Shown here piece by piece: positions 1 to 8,842 of a DNA stretch of 64,000 nucleotides. This stretch comes from Martinezella rhizogenes (GTDB taxonomy: Bacteria > Pseudomonadota > Alphaproteobacteria > Rhizobiales > Rhizobiaceae). The translations under genes were made by a program, and so were the position numbers. Positions within the stretch are counted from its first letter, which is position 1; every line of letters starts with the position of its first letter. The stretch is taken from positions 124,001 to 188,000 of the forward strand of contig NZ_SGNY01000003.1 of assembly GCF_007002745.1 (NCBI RefSeq), in the 5' to 3' direction. The notes under the pieces were generated by a model, which did no database searches, was not told the origin of the DNA, and was given only the letters and a program-made list of their open reading frames with translations.

Positions 1-20
1 TTCGCAGCTTCGTTATTCAT
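1..20 (-). CDS. 5' end of a divergent gene, probably phnG (partial)
   Basis: An ATG on the minus strand at 18-20 is preceded at seven bases by GAGG, a good ribosome binding site, and stays open to the window edge, giving MNNEAA. It diverges from the PhnF-type regulator across an 82-base gap that holds a perfect operator-like inverted repeat. In rhizobia the gene divergent from phnF is normally phnG, first gene of the C-P lyase operon, so phnG is the inference. Only six codons are visible, so the identity rests on context alone. Confidence 0.45.
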
Positions 21-34
21 CGCTTGACCTCTAA

Positions 35-52
35 TGTCTATTGATATAGACA
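35..52. promoter_or_regulatory. PhnF-type operator in the divergent promoter region
   Basis: A perfect inverted repeat TGTCTAT-TGAT-ATAGACA lies between the two divergent genes. GntR regulators of the HutC/PhnF group bind short palindromes of this look (ATAGAC half sites). A TATAAG sequence at 62-67 could be the -10 element for the rightward gene, which would put the operator over its -35 region. Autoregulation plus control of the divergent operon is inferred. Confidence 0.6.
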
Positions 53-102
53 ACTATACAATATAAGCTACAATTAACGTTGATGAATGACAAGCGTGTG
101 AC

Positions 103-840
103 ATGAGCCCTGCAGCAGCAATGAAAAGAAAGAACGGCGTCGCACTCTGGCGGCAGATCGCCGACCGGATCCGAGGCGAGATTGCGGCTGGTGATCACGA
201 TGAAACCGGCATGTTGCCGCCTGAGATGGCGCTGGCGGAAAAATTCGGCGTCAACCGCCATACCGTCAGAAGTGCCATTGCCGCACTGGCGAGCGAAGGT
301 ATTCTTGAGCCGATGCAGGGGCGCGGCACGATGATTGCCCGCAAGGAACGGCTGAGTTTTCCGATTTCACTGCGCACACGGTTCACGGCAGGCATCGGCG
401 ATCAGGTGAAGGAAATGGAGGCGCTGCTTCTTTCCCACACGACCGAGCCTGCAACTGCCGATCTGGCAGCGCGGCTGCAACTCCAGACCGGCGCTCCGCT
501 CGTGCGTCTGGAGACCCTGCGCAAGGCCGACACCCGGCCGGTGTCCCGTTCGACCACATGGTTTCCGGCGGATCGTTTTGCCGGAATAGGCGAGGCCTAT
601 CAGAAAAGCGGCTCGATCACGGCCGCTTTCAAGGTGCTCGGTGTGGCGGACTACGTGCGCATCTCGACCGTCATTTCAGCCAGCCACGCCGATACGCAGG
701 ATCTCGCCGATCTCGAATTGTCGCCGGGTGCCATCCTGCTCGTCACCCAAGCGCTGAATGCCGATATGGATGGCGTGCCGGTGCAATATGCCGTCAGCCG
801 ATTTTCGGCCGATACCGTCGAATTCACGGTGGAAAATTAG
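103..840 (+). CDS. phnF: GntR/HutC-family regulator, PhnF-like
   Basis: A 245-residue transcriptional regulator. Residues about 13-80 form a GntR winged helix with the recognition helix around GVNRHTVRSAIAAL, and residues about 95-240 match the UTRA ligand-binding domain, whose ending (ALNADMDGVPVQYAVSRF) is typical of PhnF. This type represses phosphonate uptake and C-P lyase genes. An ATG six codons in, at 121, is an alternative start. The palindrome at 35-52 and the divergent start at 1-20 fit the phn role. The ligand is not known from sequence. It ends nine bases from the convergent dapB. Confidence 0.85.
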   Translation: MSPAAAMKRKNGVALWRQIADRIRGEIAAGDHDETGMLPPEMALAEKFGVNRHTVRSAIAALASEGILEPMQGRGTMIARKERLSFPISLRTRFTAGIGDQVKEMEALLLSHTTEPATADLAARLQLQTGAPLVRLETLRKADTRPVSRSTTWFPADRFAGIGEAYQKSGSITAAFKVLGVADYVRISTVISASHADTQDLADLELSPGAILLVTQALNADMDGVPVQYAVSRFSADTVEFTVEN

Positions 841-849
841 GGTACGGGC

Positions 850-1677
850 TTACTCCGCCTGCGAAAGACCGAGCACATCCAGCATGGAATAGAAGCCCGG
901 CTTCTTGTCGAAGGCCCAGACAGCCGCCGTAATCGCGCCGCGTGCGAAGATAGAGCGGTCGCCGGCATAGTGGGAAAGCTCGACGCGCTCACCTTCACCG
1001 GCAAAGATCACCGAATGTTCACCGATCACCGAACCGCCGCGCAGCGTGGCGAAACCGATGGTGCCGGTCTCGCGTGCACCCGTATGTCCGTCGCGTACGC
1101 GCACCGAGGAGGTAGTGAGATCGACCCTGCGGCCGGCCGCCGCTGCTTCACCCAGCAGAAGTGCCGTGCCGGACGGCGCATCCACCTTGTGCTTGTGGTG
1201 CATTTCCAGAATTTCGATATCCCAGTTCTGCGCGTCCAGCGCCTGCGCCGCCTGCTGCGTCAAAACGCTGAGCAGGTTGACACCGAGGCTCATATTGCCC
1301 GACTTGACGATGCGGGCATGGCGCGACGCCGCCTTGAATTTTTCCTCGTCTTCGGGGGAGCAGCCCGTGGTGCCGATGACATGCACGATGCGCGCCTGCG
1401 CGGCGAGGCCCGCGAAGGTGACACTGGTTGCCGGTGAGGTGAAGTCGATAACGCCTTCCGCATGCAGGAAGGCCTGCAGCGGATCGCTGGTGATTTCGAC
1501 GCCGATCGGGCCGAGACCGGCAATCTCGCCCGCATCGCGTCCGACAAAGGCCGAGCCTTCGCGCGCGACGGCGGCATGAAGCTGGACGCCTGGTGTCTGG
1601 TGAATGAGGCGGATCAGCGCCTGTCCCATGCGGCCCGCTGCGCCGACCACCACCAGTTTCATGCCGCTGCTGCTCAT
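850..1677 (-). CDS. dapB: 4-hydroxy-tetrahydrodipicolinate reductase DapB
   Basis: A 275-residue cytosolic enzyme of lysine and diaminopimelate synthesis that reduces the DapA product to tetrahydrodipicolinate with NAD(P)H. The nucleotide-binding GAAGRMG is at residues 12-18, GTTG at 102-105, and the catalytic block [13 protein letters not shown] at 160-172 holds the active-site His and Lys. Length is normal for the family. The ATG at 1677 follows a weak purine-rich stretch. It is the last gene of a minus-strand run mgsA-glk-dapB, although it has no metabolic tie to those two. Confidence 0.95.
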   Translation of the reverse strand: MSSSGMKLVVVGAAGRMGQALIRLIHQTPGVQLHAAVAREGSAFVGRDAGEIAGLGPIGVEITSDPLQAFLHAEGVIDFTSPATSVTFAGLAAQARIVHVIGTTGCSPEDEEKFKAASRHARIVKSGNMSLGVNLLSVLTQQAAQALDAQNWDIEILEMHHKHKVDAPSGTALLLGEAAAAGRRVDLTTSSVRVRDGHTGARETGTIGFATLRGGSVIGEHSVIFAGEGERVELSHYAGDRSIFARGAITAAVWAFDKKPGFYSMLDVLGLSQAE

Positions 1678-1680
1678 GTT

Positions 1681-1785
1681 TCACTCACTTTTCATCTCGG
1701 GCGGATCGAAACCCGCCGGCATCGGACGTTTGATATTTGCAGCGGTGACGTTAAAGACCAGCCGCTCGCTTCGCAAGCGCCACAT
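1681..1785 (-). CDS. possible 34-residue small ORF between glk and dapB
   Basis: The 140-base glk-dapB gap contains an ORF starting MWRLRSERLVFNV that stops three bases before the dapB ATG, an arrangement that would allow translational coupling. A purine-rich AAGGGAA lies upstream but rather far from the ATG and partly within a small GGGAA/TTCCC hairpin. No family is recognised. It may be a leader peptide, a real small protein, or chance; nothing beyond position and openness supports it. Confidence 0.22.
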   Translation of the reverse strand: MWRLRSERLVFNVTAANIKRPMPAGFDPPEMKSE

Positions 1786-1817
1786 GGGAAGGGTAGTTCC
1801 CTTTGAGAGGAGAGCGA

Positions 1818-2840
1818 TCAGGCTCTCCAGCGCCGCCCGTCCAGCGCCAGGCCGAAATCGGAAGGCGTTCTGGCATATGTGGCGAGGCCGGAAAGCGCCG
1901 CCTGCGGATGGGTGACCACGAAGGTCGGAATGGTCCGCATCAGCGCGCTGTGTGGCGCCTTGTCTTCGAACGCGGCCCGGAATTCCGGGCTCTTCAGCGC
2001 CGGGATGATCTTCTGCGAAATGCCGCCAGCGAGATAAACGCCGCCCTTGGCCATGAAAATCAGCGCGAGATCGCCAGCCACACGGCCGAGATAGGTGCTG
2101 AAAAGCGAAAGCGTTTCTTTTGCCTGCGCATTCTGGCCCGAAAGCCCCTGCGAGGTGATATCGGCCGGGTCGGAAAAGACGGGCTCGATGCCATCGGTCT
2201 TGCAGACGGCGCGGTAGAGATTGACCAGTCCGCGCCCGCACAGGATCTGCTCGCCGGCAACACGGCCCTCAATGGTTTCGATATGCGGGAAAACCGCATA
2301 ATCACGCGCGCTTCTTGGGCCGACATCGATATGGCCGCCCTCACCGGGCACCGGGAACCACATATGGCGGGCGTAAACCAGACCGGCAACCCCGAGGCCC
2401 GTGCCCGGTCCGAGAACGACGCGCGACGCCAGCATGTCTTTCTTGCCGGAGCCGATAGGCTCGCGGTTGTCGTCGTCAAGCGCTGCAATCGCCAGAGCCT
2501 GTGCTTCGAAATCATTGATGACGATGACGTCCTTCAGGCCGAGATTAGCCAGCATGCCCTTCGGCTTGACGACCCAGTGGCAGTTGGTGAGCGGTATCTC
2601 GTCGCCTTCGATAGGGCCGGCAATCGCAAGAATGGTCGAGACCGGCTGAAGCGAGGTCTTGTCCAGAACCGCCTGCTGGATGGCGTCGTCGATCGTCGGA
2701 TATTCCGCGGTCTTTACCGTGGTCAGGTGTACGGGATCCGCAAAAGAATCGATCAGAATGGAAAAGCGGGCATTGGTGCCGCCGATGTCGCCAAGAAGGA
2801 TCGGAAAGGACAGATATTCGGTATCGGACGTCTTCGGCAT
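1818..2840 (-). CDS. glk: glucokinase
   Basis: A bacterial glucokinase of the Glk (ROK-distant) family, 340 residues, phosphorylating glucose with ATP in the cytosol. The phosphate-binding GDIGGTNAR is at residues 17-25; the sugar-site segments [24 protein letters not shown] and [10 protein letters not shown] follow in the usual order. The ATG at 2840 is chosen because GGAA lies seven bases upstream and homologues begin MPK; an ATG four codons earlier (2852) has no ribosome binding site. It starts 27 bases after the mgsA stop, so the two are probably cotranscribed. Confidence 0.93.
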   Translation of the reverse strand: MPKTSDTEYLSFPILLGDIGGTNARFSILIDSFADPVHLTTVKTAEYPTIDDAIQQAVLDKTSLQPVSTILAIAGPIEGDEIPLTNCHWVVKPKGMLANLGLKDVIVINDFEAQALAIAALDDDNREPIGSGKKDMLASRVVLGPGTGLGVAGLVYARHMWFPVPGEGGHIDVGPRSARDYAVFPHIETIEGRVAGEQILCGRGLVNLYRAVCKTDGIEPVFSDPADITSQGLSGQNAQAKETLSLFSTYLGRVAGDLALIFMAKGGVYLAGGISQKIIPALKSPEFRAAFEDKAPHSALMRTIPTFVVTHPQAALSGLATYARTPSDFGLALDGRRWRA

Positions 2841-2867
2841 TGCCTGTTCCATATTGGTGGGTGCGGG

Positions 2868-3251
2868 TCAGTCGGCGGAGTTGAAGTCGATCAGGTTTTC
2901 TGCGGTGGCGCGGTTGAGCGCCATGGGAATGTCGTAAACCGTGGCAAGCCGGGTCAACGCTTTCACATCCACATCATGCGGCATGGCCGTCAGCGGGTCG
3001 GTAAAGAAGATCAGCATATCCACCTCGCCGGTGGCGATCATCGCTCCGATCTGCTGGTCGCCGCCAAGCGGCCCGCTTTTCAGACGAATGACCTCGAGCC
3101 CCGGGCAGGCTTCCTGTACCCGCCCGCCGGTCGTGCCGGTGGCGACGATCCTGAAACTGGAGAGCGCCTTCTGGTGATGACGGGCGAAATCCGCCATATC
3201 GTCTTTTTTCTCGTCGTGAGCGATGAGCGCGATACAGCGTTGCCCTTCCAT
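2868..3251 (-). CDS. mgsA: methylglyoxal synthase
   Basis: A 127-residue cytosolic enzyme converting dihydroxyacetone phosphate to methylglyoxal and phosphate, an overflow bypass of lower glycolysis. GTTG at 39-42 and SGPLGGDQQ at 59-67 form the phosphate and catalytic site; D65 corresponds to the catalytic base of the E. coli enzyme. D85, H92 and D95 in the [18 protein letters not shown] segment complete the family pattern. It is close to full length for short members of the family. It leads an apparent operon with glucokinase, linking sugar entry to the bypass. Confidence 0.95.
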   Translation of the reverse strand: MEGQRCIALIAHDEKKDDMADFARHHQKALSSFRIVATGTTGGRVQEACPGLEVIRLKSGPLGGDQQIGAMIATGEVDMLIFFTDPLTAMPHDVDVKALTRLATVYDIPMALNRATAENLIDFNSAD

Positions 3252-3300
3252 GGTCCCAGCCTGTCCCCGTAAAGAATTAAATCGATTTGAAGCCTTCTAT

Positions 3301-3334
3301 AACAGCTTGCCGCCATTTGAAAAGGGAAGCTGTT
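3301..3334 (-). repeat. 8-bp inverted repeat downstream of mepA
   Basis: AACAGCTT and AAGCTGTT form perfect arms around an 18-base loop, 19 bases beyond the mepA stop. There is no run of T after the stem on either strand, so it is at best a 3'-end stem-loop rather than a clear intrinsic terminator. Confidence 0.35.
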
Positions 3335-3352
3335 GAATGCCTCATTTCTGTT

Positions 3353-4408
3353 TCAGTTCAATGTCGGACGTTGGGTCGGAAGCGGAATATCCGAAGGTGG
3401 CTGCAGGGTTGGAGCGTTCTGAATGACCTGTTCGACGCTTTGCTGGCGCACGGCCTGAACCGGTGCTGGCGAATAGGCCTGCGCAGCAATACCCTCGGGG
3501 TTGGCGGAAGGGGCGGCAGCCACGGCGGCGCAGGCGGTGGGCAGGTCGGAGACCATCACCTGTCGCGGTTTCACCGGCTTGGCGTTAGGGTCCTTCTTCG
3601 GTGCTGCCCATGGTTCCTTGGAAAACCACCAGGCGAGCGACTTGTCGCAGCCATCGCCCTTGCCCACGGCCGCCTGCGGCTTGCAGTTCGGCGCGCCGGG
3701 CGGGCATTCGAGGCGGATATGGAAATGTTCGTCATGCCCATAGATCGGCCTGATCTTGCCCATGAAGGTGCGGTCGCCGGTCCATGTCTGGCAGAGTTTC
3801 TGCTTGATGGCCGGGTTGACGAAAACGCGTTCCACCTGCGGATAGCTCGCCGCCATCATCACCAGCCGGGCATTCAGCGGTGACCATTTGCGGTCATCGA
3901 CCGTCAGGAACTTGCTCTTGTCCAGCATGGAGATGAAAGGCACCGTTTCGCGCTGTTCCGCGGTGAGCCGCGGGGTCGGCATCGGCCGCCACCAGATGTC
4001 CACATCGAGGCCGATCTGGTGCGACGCATGGCCGGTCAGCATCGGCCCGCCGCGCGGCTGGGAAATATCGCCCAGCAGCAGACCCGGCCAGCCGATTTTC
4101 TGGGCATCCTGCGAAAAGCGTTCGAGGAAGGAAATCAGCTGCGGCTGGCCCCAGCGCCGGTTGCGCGAAAGTCGCATGGCCTGCCAGCCCGGACCGTCGG
4201 TCGGCATGGCGATGGCGCCGGACTGGCAGCCCTTGGCATAGGAGCCGATCGGCTGGGAGGTTGCTGCAGAGGGCAGTGCCATATGGCCGAACACTTCTTT
4301 CGCAGGCCGGTCCTCGGCCGATGCGGTTTCCATCTGCAACTGCAGCGCGGAAACGACCGAAATCGCCAGCATGGCCGCCTTGAAAACTCTCGATGATCCC
4401 GCCGTCAT
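3353..4408 (-). CDS. mepA: penicillin-insensitive murein endopeptidase
   Basis: A 351-residue periplasmic M74-family zinc peptidase that cuts D-alanyl-meso-diaminopimelate cross-links in peptidoglycan. A signal peptide occupies about residues 1-31. The metal-site motifs are GHASHQIGLDVDIW (H127, H130, D135, D137) and GHDEHFHIRL with the HxH pair at 228-230. Family enzymes are about 270-300 residues; the extra length is a Pro/Ala/Gln-rich tail after about residue 265, probably disordered. It stands alone between the mgsA operon and the divergent yej genes. Confidence 0.92.
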   Translation of the reverse strand: MTAGSSRVFKAAMLAISVVSALQLQMETASAEDRPAKEVFGHMALPSAATSQPIGSYAKGCQSGAIAMPTDGPGWQAMRLSRNRRWGQPQLISFLERFSQDAQKIGWPGLLLGDISQPRGGPMLTGHASHQIGLDVDIWWRPMPTPRLTAEQRETVPFISMLDKSKFLTVDDRKWSPLNARLVMMAASYPQVERVFVNPAIKQKLCQTWTGDRTFMGKIRPIYGHDEHFHIRLECPPGAPNCKPQAAVGKGDGCDKSLAWWFSKEPWAAPKKDPNAKPVKPRQVMVSDLPTACAAVAAAPSANPEGIAAQAYSPAPVQAVRQQSVEQVIQNAPTLQPPSDIPLPTQRPTLN

Positions 4409-4611
4409 ATAGCCGTGTCCGTCCGATCAGATGATTCTCTTCCCCGCAGAATAAACTGGAACGGGATTTTGTTGAAACCATGTTTCGCCCCGTTTGTGCA
4501 AAGCAGGGCGTTAACGGTGCCGATAAAGAGCTTGTGAGCCGAAGCATCTGTTTTTTGCCAATGTTTGTTTTATGCTCTCTTCAACAAACACGAAAACAGG
4601 AACCGCCCCGC

Positions 4612-6456
4612 ATGATATTGGCTCGACTGAAATTCCGCCTTGTGATCGCCCTTGCGGCATCCGCCATGCTGATACCGGCGGCGGCCTTTGCCCAGTCGGG
4701 CGATGTCTGGCGAAAGGGGATTTCGACGGTCGGGGAACTGAAACATCCGGATGGTTTCGATCATTTTGACTATGTGAACACCAAGGCGCCGAAGGGCGGT
4801 GCGTTGCGCATGTCGACGACGGGAACCTTCGATACGCTCAATCCGCTGCTCGCCAAGGGCGAGGCGGCGACCGGCCTCTCCCTTGTTTTCGACACGTTGA
4901 TGAAATCGACGGAGGAGGAACTGTCGGCCTCCTACGGGCTTCTGGCAGAGGGGGTCAGCTATCCCGACGATATTTCGAAAGCCACCTTCCGGCTGCGGGC
5001 GGAGGCCAAATGGGCGGATGGTAAACCGGTGACGCCGGAGGATGTCGTTTTCAGCTTCGAAAAAGCCAAAGACCTGAGCCCGCAGCTTGCCACCTATTAT
5101 ACCCACGTCACCAAGGCGGAAGTGAGCGGCGAGAGGGAGATCACCTTCACTTTCGATGAAAAGAACAATCGCGAACTGCCGCAGATCGTCGGGCAATTGC
5201 TGATCGTTCCCAAGCACTGGTGGGAAGCCGCCGGCCCGGACGGCAAGCCGCGTGATATCTCCCGTGGCACGCTGGAGCCGGTGATGGGCTCCGGCCCCTA
5301 CAAGATCGCCTCGCTGTCTCCCGGTTCCACGATGACCTATGAGCGTCGCGATGATTATTGGGGCAAGGACGTCAATGTGAATGTCGGGATGAACAATTTC
5401 AAAACTATCACCTACAGCTTCTTTTCCGATCAGGATGTGGAATTTCAGGCCTTCAAATCCGGTACCGTCGATTTCCGGCAGGAAGCCTCATCCAGCCGCT
5501 GGGTCACGGGTTATGATTTCCCGGCCGTCAAGGAAGGCCGCGTCAAGAAAGAGGAACTGCCGAATATCTATCGCTCCGTCGGCATCATGCAGGCCTTCGT
5601 GCCGAATATGCGCCGCGAAAAGTTCCAGAACCCCAGCCTGCGCAAGGCACTCAATTACGCCTTCGATTTCGAGGAGCTGAACCGCACATTGGCTTACGGC
5701 CAGTTCCAGCGCATCAACAGCTTCTTCATGGGCAGCGAGCTCGCCTCTTCCGGCCTGCCGACCGGGCGAGAACTGGAACTCTTGCAGGAGTTGAAGGATC
5801 AGGTTCCGCCGGAAGTCTTCACCACCGAATACCGCAACCCGGTGGCAGGCGATCCCGCCAAGCAGCGCGACAATCTGCGCGAGGCGGTGAAGCTGATGAA
5901 GGAGGCCGGTTACGAGCTGCGTGGCAACCGCATGGTCAATGCGGCGACGGGGCAGCAGCTGGACATTGAATTCCTGATCGATTCCTCCGGCATGGAAAGA
6001 ACCATCCTGCCCTATGTCCAGAACCTCAAGAAGATCGGCATCAATGCCACGATCCGTACGGTTGATGCCTCGCAATATACCAACCGCACCCGCAGCTTCG
6101 ATTTTGATATCGCCGTCAAGCTCTGGGCGACATCGGCCAATCCCGGCAATGAACAGGCGGATTTCTGGGGCTCGGCTGCCGCCGATCGGCAGGGGTCCAA
6201 TAACCTTGCCGGCATCAAGAACCCCGCCGTCGATGCGCTGGTCAGAAAGGTCATATTTGCGCCCAACCGGGATGAACAGGTGGCCGCGGCGCGGGCGCTC
6301 GACCGGGTGCTCCTGGCAAACAGCTACGTCATTCCGCAATTTTACCGCGGCGAGATGTTCCTCGCTTACTGGAACACGCTCACCCGCCCTGAAAACCTGC
6401 CCGAATATGGCATCGGTTTTCCGGATGCATGGTGGTCCAGCCAGGCCGCAAACTGA
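4612..6456 (+). CDS. yejA: peptide ABC transporter substrate-binding protein, YejA-like
   Basis: A 614-residue extracellular solute-binding protein of family 5. The start is set at 4612 because it gives a clean signal peptide (MILARLKFRLVIALAASAML, cleavage after AFA near residue 27); earlier in-frame starts add 44 unlikely residues. The mature part has the family-5 pattern, including the early LNPLLAKGE and the WADGKPVTPEDVVFS segments. It heads a four-gene yejABEF set whose E. coli relative imports peptides such as microcin C. The actual ligand cannot be read from sequence. Confidence 0.88.
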   Translation: MILARLKFRLVIALAASAMLIPAAAFAQSGDVWRKGISTVGELKHPDGFDHFDYVNTKAPKGGALRMSTTGTFDTLNPLLAKGEAATGLSLVFDTLMKSTEEELSASYGLLAEGVSYPDDISKATFRLRAEAKWADGKPVTPEDVVFSFEKAKDLSPQLATYYTHVTKAEVSGEREITFTFDEKNNRELPQIVGQLLIVPKHWWEAAGPDGKPRDISRGTLEPVMGSGPYKIASLSPGSTMTYERRDDYWGKDVNVNVGMNNFKTITYSFFSDQDVEFQAFKSGTVDFRQEASSSRWVTGYDFPAVKEGRVKKEELPNIYRSVGIMQAFVPNMRREKFQNPSLRKALNYAFDFEELNRTLAYGQFQRINSFFMGSELASSGLPTGRELELLQELKDQVPPEVFTTEYRNPVAGDPAKQRDNLREAVKLMKEAGYELRGNRMVNAATGQQLDIEFLIDSSGMERTILPYVQNLKKIGINATIRTVDASQYTNRTRSFDFDIAVKLWATSANPGNEQADFWGSAAADRQGSNNLAGIKNPAVDALVRKVIFAPNRDEQVAAARALDRVLLANSYVIPQFYRGEMFLAYWNTLTRPENLPEYGIGFPDAWWSSQAAN

Positions 6457-6597
6457 CGCCGGCCTTGCTTTCGCGGCGAAGGCTTGATTCACATAGGGCG
6501 AAACGAATCGCTTGGAGCGCGCGGGCCGCGCTTTCATGAAAGGACCGGGTTTGACTGAAACGAAAACCGCTGATGTATCGGCCGGGAGCAGAGACTG

Positions 6598-7692
6598 ATG
6601 GGCGCCTATATCCTCAGACGTCTGGCGCTGATGATCCCGACCATCATCGGCATCATGGGCATTTCGTTTCTCGTCATCCAGTTTGCGCCGGGCGGGCCGG
6701 TGGAGCAGGTCGTCGCGCAGCTGACGGGGCAGGGCGACAGCGCGTCCGACCGCCTTTCTGGCGGCGGCGATCTTATGGGCCAGTCCGGCGGCTTTGATGA
6801 AAGCGGCTCGAAATATCGCGGTGCGCAGGGTCTCGATCCGGAGCTGATCGCCAAGCTCGAAAAACAGTTCGGTTTCGACAAGCCGCCGCTCACCCGTTTT
6901 CTCGAAATGATGTGGAATTACATCCGCTTCGACTTCGGCGACAGCTTCTTCCGCAATTCCTCGGTCATCGATCTCATCATCGACAAGCTGCCGGTGTCGA
7001 TGTCGCTTGGTTTCTGGATCCTGATCATCTCCTACATCATCTCCATTCCCCTCGGCATCAAGAAAGCCGTCTCCGATGGCTCGACTTTCGATGTCTGGAC
7101 CTCCGGCATCATCATCATCGGTTATGCGGTGCCGAGCTTCCTGTTCGGTATCCTGCTCATCGTGCTTTTCGCCGGCGGATCGTTCTTCGACTGGTTCCCG
7201 CTGCGTGGTCTGGTATCGGATAATTTTGACCAGCTGAACTGGTGGCAGAAGATCATCGACTACTTCTGGCACCTGACACTGCCTTTGATCGCGCTGTCGC
7301 TCTCGGCCTTCGCAACGACGACGCTCCTGACGAAAAACTCCTTCATCGACGAGATCAAGAAGCAGTATGTCGTCACCGCCCGCGCCAAGGGTCTCACCGA
7401 ACGCAAGGTTCTCTACGGCCATGTCTTCCGCAACGCGATGCTGATCGTGATTGCCGGTTTTCCGGGCGCCTTCATCTCGGCCTTCTTCACCGGCTCGCTG
7501 CTGATCGAGAACATCTTTTCGCTGGATGGTCTCGGCCGCCTCGGTTATCTTTCGGTCGTCAATCGTGATTACCCGATCGTGTTCGGCACGCTCTTCATCT
7601 TCTCGCTGATGGGCCTCGTTGTCGGCCTCATATCAGACCTCATCTATACATGGATCGATCCGCGCATCGATTTCGAGCGGAGGGACGTGTGA
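6598..7692 (+). CDS. yejB: ABC transporter permease, YejB-like
   Basis: A 364-residue inner-membrane permease of the DppB/OppB type. An N-terminal membrane segment ([19 protein letters not shown]) is followed by a periplasmic insert, then five more membrane spans. The conserved EAA-like loop reads [21 protein letters not shown] and would contact the YejF ATPase. GGGAG upstream of the ATG serves as binding site. It lies 141 bases after yejA, a gap with a small GCCTT/AAGGC stem that could set different expression levels, and its stop overlaps the yejE start by one base (TGATG). Confidence 0.9.
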   Translation: MGAYILRRLALMIPTIIGIMGISFLVIQFAPGGPVEQVVAQLTGQGDSASDRLSGGGDLMGQSGGFDESGSKYRGAQGLDPELIAKLEKQFGFDKPPLTRFLEMMWNYIRFDFGDSFFRNSSVIDLIIDKLPVSMSLGFWILIISYIISIPLGIKKAVSDGSTFDVWTSGIIIIGYAVPSFLFGILLIVLFAGGSFFDWFPLRGLVSDNFDQLNWWQKIIDYFWHLTLPLIALSLSAFATTTLLTKNSFIDEIKKQYVVTARAKGLTERKVLYGHVFRNAMLIVIAGFPGAFISAFFTGSLLIENIFSLDGLGRLGYLSVVNRDYPIVFGTLFIFSLMGLVVGLISDLIYTWIDPRIDFERRDV

Positions 7693-8837
7693 TGACGCTT
7701 GCCCACACCGCCGCTGCCGAAACACTGGTAAAGCCGAAGCGCCCGTGGTTTTCGCCGACCACCAAACGCCGCTGGCAGAATTTCAAGGCGAACCGGCGCG
7801 GTTACTGGTCCTTCTGGCTGTTTCTGGTCCTGTTTTTCCTGAGCCTGATCGCGGAATTCATCGCCAATGACAAACCCATTCTCGCTTCCTACAAGGGTGA
7901 GATTCTGGTGCCGGTCATGGTCGATTATCCCGAGGAGAAATTCGGCGGCTTCCTTGCCCAGACCGATTACAAATCCTCCTTCATCCAGGACGAAATCAAC
8001 GCCAATGGCTGGATGATCTGGCCACCGATCCGCTATTCCTACCAGACGGTCAATTCCAATATTCCGCATTCCGCGCCCACCGCGCCCTTCTGGCTGATGG
8101 ATGAAAAAGACCGTTGCTCGGCTTACCCGCAGGGTAACGCCGACCCCGGCTGCACGCTTGGCAATCTCAACTGGCTCGGAACCGACAATCAGGCACGCGA
8201 TGTCACGGCGCGGATGATCTATGGTTTCCGTATTTCCGTGCTGTTCGGCCTGACGCTGACTATCGCGTCGGCCCTGGTCGGCGTCACCGCCGGCGCCATT
8301 CAGGGTTATTTTGGCGGCTGGACGGATTTGCTTTTGCAGCGTTTCATCGAAATCTGGTCGTCCATGCCGGTGCTCTACATCCTGCTCATCATTGCGGCCA
8401 TTCTTCCACCCGGTTTCTTCGTGCTACTCGGCATCATGCTGCTTTTCTCATGGGTCGGCTTTGTCGGCATCGTGCGTGCGGAATTCCTGCGCGCCAGAAA
8501 CTTCGAATATGTCCGCGCTGCACGTGCACTCGGTGTCGGCAACTGGACGATCATGTTCCGGCATCTTCTGCCCAACGCCATGGTGGCAACGCTAACCTTC
8601 CTGCCGTTCATCCTTTCCGGTTCGATCACGACCCTCACCTCGCTCGATTTCCTCGGTTTCGGCATGCCGCCGGGATCGCCGTCGCTCGGCGAGATGATCG
8701 CGCAGGGCAAGAACAACCTTCAGGCCCCGTGGCTTGGCCTCACTGCGTTTTTCACCATGTCCATCATGCTTTCACTGTTGATTTTCGTCGGTGAAGCGGT
8801 GCGCGACGCCTTCGATCCACGCAAGACGTTCCGGTGA
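7692..8837 (+). CDS. yejE: ABC transporter permease, YejE-like
   Basis: A 381-residue inner-membrane permease of the DppC/OppC type, partner of YejB. The start at 7692 overlaps the yejB stop; an earlier in-frame start would put 14 residues inside yejB. The protein has an N-terminal span near residues 38-58, a long periplasmic region with a Cys pair (CSAYPQGNADPGC), and a C-terminal five-span core with the EAA-like loop RARNFEYVRAARALGVGNW. The extended periplasmic region is usual for YejE as against OppC. Confidence 0.9.
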   Translation: MTLAHTAAAETLVKPKRPWFSPTTKRRWQNFKANRRGYWSFWLFLVLFFLSLIAEFIANDKPILASYKGEILVPVMVDYPEEKFGGFLAQTDYKSSFIQDEINANGWMIWPPIRYSYQTVNSNIPHSAPTAPFWLMDEKDRCSAYPQGNADPGCTLGNLNWLGTDNQARDVTARMIYGFRISVLFGLTLTIASALVGVTAGAIQGYFGGWTDLLLQRFIEIWSSMPVLYILLIIAAILPPGFFVLLGIMLLFSWVGFVGIVRAEFLRARNFEYVRAARALGVGNWTIMFRHLLPNAMVATLTFLPFILSGSITTLTSLDFLGFGMPPGSPSLGEMIAQGKNNLQAPWLGLTAFFTMSIMLSLLIFVGEAVRDAFDPRKTFR

Positions 8838-8842
8838 TCGCC

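Noticed and set aside
5488-7422. 644-codon minus-strand frame opposite yejA and yejB
   Set aside because: It lies wholly antisense to two well-conserved transporter genes, has an Arg/Asp/Gly-rich low-complexity make-up typical of GC-rich shadow frames, and shows no domain.
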